NCBI GenBank assembly: GCA_023480765.1
Contig: JAMCWZ010000077.1
Span: forward strand, 1-6,287
DNA: 6,287 nucleotides
Reading direction: 5' to 3'
Origin: Nitrospirota bacterium
GTDB taxonomy: Bacteria > Nitrospirota_A > Leptospirillia > Leptospirillales > Leptospirillaceae
Every line of letters starts with the position of its first letter. Positions within the stretch are counted from its first letter, which is position 1. Of this stretch, positions 1 through 4,379 are shown piece by piece. Made by a program: the position numbers and the translations under genes. The notes under the pieces were generated by a model. The model saw nothing but the letters and a program-made list of their open reading frames with translations, was not told the DNA's origin and searched no databases.

Positions 1-1250
1 GATGCATGCCGTCCAAAGCCCTTCTCCGTCCCGCCCATGTCTTTCATCTGATGAAGCACCGGCTGAAGGACCTCGGTCTCTCGGTCGACGGCTCGGTAAA
101 AGCGGACATTCCGGCCATTGTCCGGATGAAAAACGCCATGATCCGGGAAATGGCAGAGGACGCCCGGAAAACCATCGAAGCAACGCCGGGGATCACCCTT
201 CTCACCGGAAGTTTTTCCTTCACAGGTCCCCAGGCGGGGCTTCTGGGTGATACGCCCGTTCACTTTGACAAGGCGGTCATCGCCACCGGATCCCGGGTCC
301 ATGTCCCCGCCATTCCGGGCCTCGAAGAGGAGTGGATTCTGACTTCCGACGATGTGCTGGAGATGGAAGAGATCCCGTCTTCCACCCTGGTCCTGGGAGG
401 AGGACCCGTGGGCCTTGAGCTCGGACAATACCTGTCGTGTCTGGGAAGCGATGTGACTCTCGCGGACACCAACCAGAACTGGCATCCCCAGACCGATCCC
501 CAGCTCGCACGGGAATATCTGGGAACGCTTGCATCCCGGGGTCTCAACATCCATCTGGGAATCCGGGCGGAAAAATTTGAACGGGGGGCGGGGGAAAAAC
601 CATTTTTTTCCTTTCATGCCGATGGCAAAAATCATAAAGTCCCCTTCGACAGGGTTCTTCTTGCCACCGGACGACGGCCGGACACCTCCGGCCTCAACCT
701 TCCTGCCGCACAGGTCCAGACGACCCGGCATGGACATATCCAGGTGGACGCCTTTCTGCGCACATCAAACCACAGCATCTTCGCTGCAGGCGATGTCACC
801 GGCATCCTGCCCGTTTTGAACCTTGCCACGTTTCATGGGGAAATGGCCGGAAGAAACGCCGTCCTCCCCGTCCCCGTCACCGTCCGGGAGCCGGTGGTAC
901 CGGTCGCCATCTTCACCGATCCCGAATACGCCCGGGCCGGGCTCACGGAATCGATGGCGCAGGCCCGGAGAATTCCGGTGAAAACCGGACGGATCTCGTT
1001 CTCGGATCTGGGGAAAGCGATCGTCTACCGGGAAACCGAGGGGGGACTCAAGATCGTGATCCATGCAAAGAGCCGGGAAATCCTGGGAGTGGAACTCTTT
1101 GGGCCCGGAGCATCCGACCTGGTCCATACGGTCGCCACAGCCATGCACTTTCATGCGACGATCGACCAGTATCAGGAAATCCTTCATATCCACCCGACAT
1201 TCTCGGAGATTTTCAAATATCTGGCCGACGACATGACGGAGGCGATCTGA
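1..1250 (+). CDS. Dihydrolipoamide dehydrogenase-family flavoprotein (pyridine nucleotide-disulfide oxidoreductase, class I), 5'-truncated
   Basis: This is the C-terminal ~416 residues of an FAD- and NAD(P)-dependent disulfide oxidoreductase. The first complete codon (3-5) is Cys, followed by MPSKALL: this is the second cysteine of the family's CxxxxC active disulfide. The ATG at 6 is therefore internal; the FAD GxGxxG motif and first cysteine, roughly 40-50 residues, lie outside the window. Visible in order are the ATGS FAD-contact motif, an NAD-binding GGGPVGLELG Rossmann loop with Asp ending the next strand (suggesting NAD over NADP), the second ATGRRP motif, the AAGDVTG FAD motif, and a C-terminal dimerisation domain with catalytic HPTFSE. 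Dihydrolipoamide dehydrogenase is the E3 of 2-oxoacid dehydrogenase and glycine-cleavage complexes. No E1 or E2 gene is visible here, so the substrate is uncertain. The C-terminal Cys pair of mercuric reductase is absent. It ends 22 bp from the convergent neighbour. Confidence 0.88.
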   Translation, partial: CMPSKALLRPAHVFHLMKHRLKDLGLSVDGSVKADIPAIVRMKNAMIREMAEDARKTIEATPGITLLTGSFSFTGPQAGLLGDTPVHFDKAVIATGSRVHVPAIPGLEEEWILTSDDVLEMEEIPSSTLVLGGGPVGLELGQYLSCLGSDVTLADTNQNWHPQTDPQLAREYLGTLASRGLNIHLGIRAEKFERGAGEKPFFSFHADGKNHKVPFDRVLLATGRRPDTSGLNLPAAQVQTTRHGHIQVDAFLRTSNHSIFAAGDVTGILPVLNLATFHGEMAGRNAVLPVPVTVREPVVPVAIFTDPEYARAGLTESMAQARRIPVKTGRISFSDLGKAIVYRETEGGLKIVIHAKSREILGVELFGPGASDLVHTVATAMHFHATIDQYQEILHIHPTFSEIFKYLADDMTEAI

Positions 1251-1272
1251 CAAAGTTCCCTGAACAAGATCT

Positions 1273-2172
1273 TCAGTACCCCTGAAACTCGATCTCGAGA
1301 AGAGCATAGGTTGTCGGCTGGATCCCCGCCGGACCATAGACGGAAACCCCCTCGCCAATCTCCCCGAGAAGTGCGTCTCCAAAAGGAAAATAGGCAACTT
1401 CCGGGATCAGGGAAAACCCCAGGACAGTTGTTCCGGAAGGCGTCACGACCGCACTGTTGAAGTCGACCTGAATCTGGGTCGCCCAGACATTCTCCCAGCT
1501 TCTTCCTGTGCTCGTGCGCAAAAAAGTGTTTGCCACAGCACCTCCGGAAAAAGGCATCGCGACCCCGTCGATTCCCTGGAAGTAGACGCGGTGATATCGA
1601 AACGCCCACAGCATTTCCGGCGTCAGTTCGTTTCCGACTCCCGGAAAACTCCGGAATTGGGGTGTTGGCCACCACTCCCCCTCCACCTCGAAAGAGAGGA
1701 TGCCTGCTTTTCGGGAAACATCGCTCCCGGACTGAAAAGCGACCGCCCGGATTCCGAGAGTGATCGGACCAAAGGAAGCGTCTCCCCGTCCCAAAGGATA
1801 CGTGAGAAGAAACACCGGAAAGTCGAACTCCCCCCCGAACCAGCTGTTAAAGGCAAAGTCGAATTCGCCCGAGAGGGACCATTCCTGCCCGGGAGAAAGC
1901 TGATCCTGATTGACCGAATGAATATAAAAGGCGTTTTCCACCCATGCTTCTTCAAGATGAACACTTCGCACAATCCCCCGGTCCGGGTCCGGAGGAAGAA
2001 GGGAACTTCCGGACGAACCCCCGACGGGAAGGCTGTTGGAAACTGGAGAAGACGCAGAAAAGGAGTCCGAGGAGGACAGGAGATCGTCCGCCCGGACATT
2101 CCCGAGCAGGGGGCAGAAAAGAAAGCTGATGAGGAGACAGGAAAAAAGGGAGGGAAAGAGAGCGTTTTTCAA
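1273..2172 (-). CDS. Secreted, probably outer-membrane protein of unknown function under a Fur-type promoter
   Basis: I do not recognise the family. With a TTG start at 2172 the product is 299 aa. It begins with a clear signal peptide: Lys at residue 2, a hydrophobic core at about 8-23, and probable cleavage after VRA (residues 26-28). A Ser/Pro/Gly-rich linker follows (about 33-62). The rest is rich in aromatic residues and glycine with alternating polar/apolar stretches (for example SLSGEFDFAFNSWFGGEFDF), and the protein ends in Tyr. This fits a beta-rich outer-membrane or periplasmic protein; a small barrel is inference. It is too short for a TonB-dependent receptor and has no lipobox. TTG 2172 is preferred because GAGGT lies 6 nt upstream. 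A TTG at 2190 would add six residues but has only a distant AAGGAG, 26 nt away. It is transcribed alone, and its promoter carries a Fur box, pointing to expression under iron limitation. Confidence 0.75.
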   Translation of the reverse strand: MKNALFPSLFSCLLISFLFCPLLGNVRADDLLSSSDSFSASSPVSNSLPVGGSSGSSLLPPDPDRGIVRSVHLEEAWVENAFYIHSVNQDQLSPGQEWSLSGEFDFAFNSWFGGEFDFPVFLLTYPLGRGDASFGPITLGIRAVAFQSGSDVSRKAGILSFEVEGEWWPTPQFRSFPGVGNELTPEMLWAFRYHRVYFQGIDGVAMPFSGGAVANTFLRTSTGRSWENVWATQIQVDFNSAVVTPSGTTVLGFSLIPEVAYFPFGDALLGEIGEGVSVYGPAGIQPTTYALLEIEFQGY

Positions 2173-2178
2173 ACAGCT

Positions 2179-2183
2179 ACCTC
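2179..2183 (-). promoter_or_regulatory. Ribosome binding site deciding the TTG start at 2172
   Basis: On the minus strand GAGGT stands 6 nt before the TTG at 2172-2170, a normal Shine-Dalgarno spacing. The alternative in-frame TTG at 2190-2188 has no well-placed site. The shorter form also begins MKN directly before the hydrophobic core, the usual shape of a signal peptide. Confidence 0.6.
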
Positions 2184-2225
2184 GCGACAAGCCGGATGGA
2201 TTTTCGGAAAAGGGATCTCCTTAAT

Positions 2226-2254
2226 ATAATAATGATTCTCATTATCATATTCAA
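2226..2254 (-). promoter_or_regulatory. Sigma-70-type promoter of the 1273-2172 gene
   Basis: Read on the minus strand, TTGAAT (2254-2249, 4/6 to TTGACA) and TATTAT (2231-2226, 5/6 to TATAAT) are separated by exactly 17 nt. Transcription would begin near 2218-2219, giving a leader of about 45 nt before the TTG at 2172. The spacer is almost entirely filled by the Fur box, the classical arrangement for repression by steric exclusion of RNA polymerase. Confidence 0.65.
2228..2246 (-). promoter_or_regulatory. Fur box (ferric uptake regulator operator)
   Basis: The minus strand reads GATAATGAGAATCATTATT, which matches the 19-bp Fur consensus GATAATGATAATCATTATC at 17 of 19 positions. It can also be read as two overlapping 7-1-7 half-site pairs. 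It is the core of a longer inverted repeat (2223-2251, three central bases 2236-2238, 12 of 13 arm positions paired). The stretch is strikingly AT-rich against its GC-rich surroundings. Established knowledge: Fe(II)-Fur binds such sites and blocks transcription. Related regulators (PerR, Zur, Mur) bind similar sites, so the metal specificity is inferred from the sequence match. Confidence 0.82.
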
Positions 2255-2290
2255 GACAGGAAAAAAAATGTCCGTTGGCCGAAAACCCGT

Positions 2291-2926
2291 TCAGGGGGCA
2301 TGGCGCTGATCCGTCCAGTATGCAAGGAATCGGACTTCCCTGGCGACGACCTGTTGCTCGTAGACCATGCGCTTCTCCCCTTTTCGCCCGCTGTATCGCC
2401 CGATCCCCCTGGCGATATCTCCTTTTTCCAGATCGATATCATGACGCAGGATCAGAAGTCCGACGCGAATATTGATCCCGAGATTGAACAATTCTTCCGG
2501 CTTCAGGGGAACGAGGGCTCCCGATGATTTTCTCGCAAAATAGCGCTTCCAGAATGGAAAGTGCACCTGAAACAGTCCATAGTCTTCGGTTTTGCTGTTG
2601 AACGCCTGCGGATTGAAGGAAGATTCCTGTTCGGCAATGGCAAGAGCAACGTAAGGCGGAATATGTTCCCGACGGGACTCGAAAAGAAGACGCCGGGCTA
2701 TCTTCCGGCAGAGGCTGGCCGGAAGGGGCGGTGCGGCATGAAGAGCGATATACCGGGAAACGATCGATACGTCCGGCATCTTGCCTTCCCGAACGTCCGG
2801 AAAAGAAAATGCCCGGCCGTACGGAAAAAGAAGGAGAAGGCAGAACAAAAATAAAAAAAGGGAGAACCCTTTGCTGGCGAGGGCTCCCCCTTTTAAGAGC
2901 ACGTTCAGACCATTCTTGCTGCGCAT
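2291..2926 (-). CDS. Small SLT-domain lytic transglycosylase (lysozyme-like fold), exported
   Basis: The predicted 211-aa enzyme cleaves the MurNAc-GlcNAc bond of peptidoglycan, forming 1,6-anhydro ends, and acts outside the inner membrane. A basic N-terminus (Arg2, Lys4, Lys12, Lys19) and a long hydrophobic run (about 21-36) form a signal peptide, with likely cleavage after GRA (37-39). The SLT domain spans about 75-205: IAEQESSFNP with catalytic Glu101, YGLFQV (116-121), the NLGINIRVGLLIL helix (148-160) and GIGRYSG (174-180), the counterpart of the family's AYN-G motif. The middle motif is degenerate (KTEDYGLFQ instead of SxxGAxGLMQ), but key positions remain. The size fits a stand-alone SLT enzyme with no LysM or other wall-binding domain. 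I chose ATG 2926, 12 bp after the erpA stop; a TTG at 2935 would add three residues. Neither has a strong Shine-Dalgarno, so translational coupling to erpA is likely. It could have a specialised role, for example opening the wall for an envelope complex. Confidence 0.82.
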   Translation of the reverse strand: MRSKNGLNVLLKGGALASKGFSLFLFLFCLLLLFPYGRAFSFPDVREGKMPDVSIVSRYIALHAAPPLPASLCRKIARRLLFESRREHIPPYVALAIAEQESSFNPQAFNSKTEDYGLFQVHFPFWKRYFARKSSGALVPLKPEELFNLGINIRVGLLILRHDIDLEKGDIARGIGRYSGRKGEKRMVYEQQVVAREVRFLAYWTDQRHAP

Positions 2927-2938
2927 GACAGCCAAAAA

Positions 2939-3262
2939 CTAGGTGGAGAAAGAGCTTCCGCACCCGCAGGACGATTTGGCATTCGGATTCTTGATGGCGA
3001 ATCCCGACCCGTAAAGGTTTTCAACGTAGTCGACTTCAGCTCCTTCCAGAAGGGGATAGCTCTGGGCATCGACAAAAAGTTTGACTCCCCCTTCCTCAAG
3101 AACCTGATCCATTTCGCCAGGGGCTTCCTCAAAGGCCATTCCGTACTGAAACCCATGACAACCACCGCCGGAGACATAGACGCGAAGGCCATATCCCTTC
3201 TTGTTCTCCGAATCCAGATACTCTGTCACTTTTTCTATGGCTTTTTCCGTTAATGTAATCAT
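2939..3262 (-). CDS. erpA: A-type iron-sulfur cluster carrier, ErpA/IscA/HesB family
   Basis: The 107-aa cytoplasmic protein has the full length and motifs of the HesB/IscA/ErpA (Fe-S_biosyn) family. It accepts a nascent Fe-S cluster and delivers it to apo-proteins. The three conserved ligand cysteines are present: Cys35 in SGGGCHGFQYGM, and Cys99 and Cys101 in CGCGSSFS near the C-terminus. The block GAEVDYVENLYGSGFAIKNPNA resembles ErpA most closely, but ErpA, IscA and SufA are hard to separate by sequence alone and no isc or suf genes are in view. The ATG at 3262 is supported by GGGAGGAA at 3274-3267, about 4-5 nt upstream. It is the middle gene of a three-gene run, 18 bp after the zinc-ribbon gene and 12 bp before the transglycosylase. 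No Fur or IscR site is visible directly in front of it. Confidence 0.93.
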   Translation of the reverse strand: MITLTEKAIEKVTEYLDSENKKGYGLRVYVSGGGCHGFQYGMAFEEAPGEMDQVLEEGGVKLFVDAQSYPLLEGAEVDYVENLYGSGFAIKNPNAKSSCGCGSSFST

Positions 3263-3280
3263 ATGATTCCTCCCTTTATT

Positions 3281-3478
3281 CTAACTATAGGCCATGATCT
3301 TGCGATTACGGCCAACAAGCGGTGCGGGCCGGTTTTTTCGATTCTCCAGAATGACGGAATCGACAATCTCGCCACACAATATGCACCGCCAGCCCCTGAA
3401 GTTCATATACCCCGTGTCATCTCTCAAATCGCTGAATTCTTCTTCAATCATCTCATTGTGGCATCGCGGACAATCCAT
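3281..3478 (-). CDS. Small zinc-ribbon protein, function unknown
   Basis: The 65-aa protein has two CxxC pairs, Cys3/Cys6 (MDCPRC) and Cys32/Cys35 (GWRCILCGEIVD), spaced as in a zinc ribbon or rubredoxin-like knuckle, followed by a basic tail (about 46-60). It is probably cytoplasmic, since it has no signal peptide or membrane segment. The fold suggests Zn or Fe binding and possibly nucleic-acid or protein contacts; no specific function can be assigned. The ATG at 3478 is preceded by AAGGAGG (3493-3487), 8 nt upstream, a strong ribosome binding site. It is the first gene of the run that continues into erpA and the transglycosylase, so its promoter should lie in 3479-3597, where I see no convincing sigma-70 hexamers. 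An overlapping plus-strand reading frame has no protein-like character. Confidence 0.8.
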   Translation of the reverse strand: MDCPRCHNEMIEEEFSDLRDDTGYMNFRGWRCILCGEIVDSVILENRKNRPAPLVGRNRKIMAYS

Positions 3479-3598
3479 CCTTCATCCCTCCTTGTCCTCA
3501 TGGGGATCACCTGGGATCCCGTTGCCCAATTTAATGAGCAAAGAAGATGCCAAAAGGGAGAATTCAGGAACGATCAAGAATTGTTTTCTTGGCCACGA

Positions 3599-3623
3599 TA
3601 AAAACTGTTTCAATCCGAAACAG
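3599..3623 (-). terminator. Intrinsic terminator of the greA unit
   Basis: On the minus strand a perfect 7-bp stem, CTGTTTC (3623-3617) and GAAACAG (3611-3605), encloses a 5-nt loop (GGATT) and is followed at once by TTTTT (3604-3600). It lies 34 nt after the stop of the small membrane protein gene and closes the greA unit before the upstream region of the zinc-ribbon gene. Confidence 0.85.
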
Positions 3624-3656
3624 TCGATCTGGAACTTTCTCTTTTTGAAACAGTCA

Positions 3657-3782
3657 TTAATGACCGGTGACGGCCCGATGGTACAGGGTAAAACCGAAAT
3701 AGGCATTGACGAGAATAACGAGAGTCGGGACCAGGATGACCAGCACAAACAGAAAGATCGTCACTTTTTTTTTCAGGTCCAA
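3657..3782 (-). CDS. Small single-span membrane protein downstream of greA (41 aa; 43 aa if GTG 3788 is used)
   Basis: From TTG 3782 the frame reads MDLKKKVTIFLF, then a Val/Leu/Ile-rich segment to about residue 28 (one likely transmembrane helix, with Pro19 inside), then NAYFGFTLYHRAVTGH and TAA. Three lysines before the helix favour an N-in orientation. AGGAG at 3795-3791 is 8 nt from the TTG but only 2 nt from an in-frame GTG at 3788, so TTG is the better start. It begins 34 bp after the greA stop and ends 34 bp before a strong terminator, which places it as the last gene of the greA transcript. Evidence that it is real: the ribosome site, the coherent hydrophobic helix with basic flank, and the fit between neighbour and terminator. 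I do not recognise a family. The Lys codons form a run of nine A. Confidence 0.68.
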   Translation of the reverse strand: MDLKKKVTIFLFVLVILVPTLVILVNAYFGFTLYHRAVTGH

Positions 3783-3790
3783 AGACACTT

Positions 3791-3795
3791 CTCCT
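3791..3795 (-). promoter_or_regulatory. Ribosome binding site of the small membrane protein
   Basis: AGGAG on the minus strand lies between greA and the small frame. Its distance to TTG 3782 is 8 nt, which is usable; its distance to GTG 3788 is 2 nt, which is too short. It therefore supports the 41-residue form. Confidence 0.55.
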
Positions 3796-3816
3796 GCCCA
3801 GACGTCCCCGTCACAA

Positions 3817-4299
3817 TCAGCCCGTTTCCTCGTAAAAAATCTCCGCGATGGTATATTGCACCTCTCCGGCCGGAACGCGAATCGTCACGGTCTCGCCTTC
3901 TGAATGCCCGATCAGGGCCTTCCCTACCGGAGAGTGAACGGAAATGCGACCCGCCTTCAGATCGGCTTCTTCCTGGCCAACAAGGGTGTACCGTTTTTCT
4001 TCTTTCGAGTCGAGGGGCACCAACCGGACGGTGGCTCCAAAGGTGATACGGGAATGGTCCTGATGGGCCGATGAAACGACGATCGCGGACGCAATCTTGG
4101 CTTCAAGCTCCTTGATCCGGGAGTTGATGAAACCTTGTCGCTCTTTCGCGGCATGGTATTCCGCATTTTCGGACAAGTCTCCATGTGCTCTGGCTTCGGC
4201 AATGTCCTGAATATTCTTCGGACGCTCCTCGTGCTTGAGCTTTTCCAGCTCCTCTTTCAGCTTTTCATAACCCGCTTTTGTCATCGGAACCTGATTCAT
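3817..4299 (-). CDS. greA: Transcription elongation factor GreA
   Basis: GreA enters the secondary channel of backtracked RNA polymerase and stimulates cleavage of the 3' RNA end, which restarts stalled complexes. The 160-aa product has the normal length. The N-terminal coiled-coil hairpin covers about residues 8-75, with the tip motif HGDLSENAEYHAAKERQGF carrying the acidic pair Asp41 and Glu44 that completes the Mg site. The C-terminal FKBP-like domain covers about 80-157 (ITFGATVRLV, ISVHSPVGKALIGHSEGETVTIRVPAG). The start MNQVPMT matches the MxxxPMT beginning usual in GreA. GGAG stands 8 nt before the ATG at 4299, and a stronger AGGAGG 14 nt before. It has its own promoter overlapping the carB end, though no terminator separates the two, so readthrough from carB is possible. 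A small membrane protein gene follows 34 bp downstream. Confidence 0.97.
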   Translation of the reverse strand: MNQVPMTKAGYEKLKEELEKLKHEERPKNIQDIAEARAHGDLSENAEYHAAKERQGFINSRIKELEAKIASAIVVSSAHQDHSRITFGATVRLVPLDSKEEKRYTLVGQEEADLKAGRISVHSPVGKALIGHSEGETVTIRVPAGEVQYTIAEIFYEETG

Positions 4300-4350
4300 G
4301 CGACCGTCTCCGTCCTCCTTTCCTCAACTTTGGTAAACTCCCTGCCTTTC

Positions 4351-4379
4351 ATTATAACCAAAGCCCCCATTTCCCTCAA
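4351..4379 (-). promoter_or_regulatory. Sigma-70-type promoter of greA
   Basis: The minus strand carries a perfect TATAAT (4356-4351) 17 nt after TTGAGG (4379-4374, 4/6 to TTGACA). The -35 element overlaps the carB stop codon (4378-4376). Transcription should start near 4344, giving a leader of about 45 nt before the greA ATG. It is the best-matching promoter in the window. Confidence 0.72.

Noticed and set aside
6..8. ATG at 6 as the start of the flavoprotein gene
   Set aside because: The preceding in-frame codon is Cys and the next residues are MPSKAL, the conserved second half of the redox disulfide motif, so the gene begins before the window.
1251..1290. Terminator between the convergent genes
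   Set aside because: TTCAG/CTGAA (1272-1276, 1282-1286) can form a 5-bp stem, but it lies inside the end of the minus-strand gene and there is no T-tract on either strand.
765..1397. Minus-strand frame of 210 codons opposite the flavoprotein
   Set aside because: It lies across strongly conserved motifs of the plus-strand flavoprotein and has no recognisable domain, so it is an antisense shadow.
1591..2229. Long plus-strand frame of 212 codons opposite the Fur-controlled gene
   Set aside because: Its translation is rich in Arg/Lys/Pro/Gly with no domain character, and the opposite strand has a ribosome site, signal peptide and promoter.
2255..2290. Terminator for the zinc-ribbon/erpA/transglycosylase run
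   Set aside because: A run of eight T (minus strand, 2268-2261) follows the transglycosylase stop, but I could not find a stable stem before it, only a few G-U-rich pairs. A weak or factor-dependent end is possible.
3482..3748. Minus-strand frame of 88 codons between the zinc-ribbon gene and greA
   Set aside because: It runs through the intrinsic terminator and overlaps the small membrane protein in another frame, with no ribosome site or domain. The 41-aa frame fits much better.
3294..4046. Plus-strand frame of 250 codons opposite the zinc-ribbon gene and greA
   Set aside because: It crosses several well-supported minus-strand features, including greA, and its composition is not protein-like.
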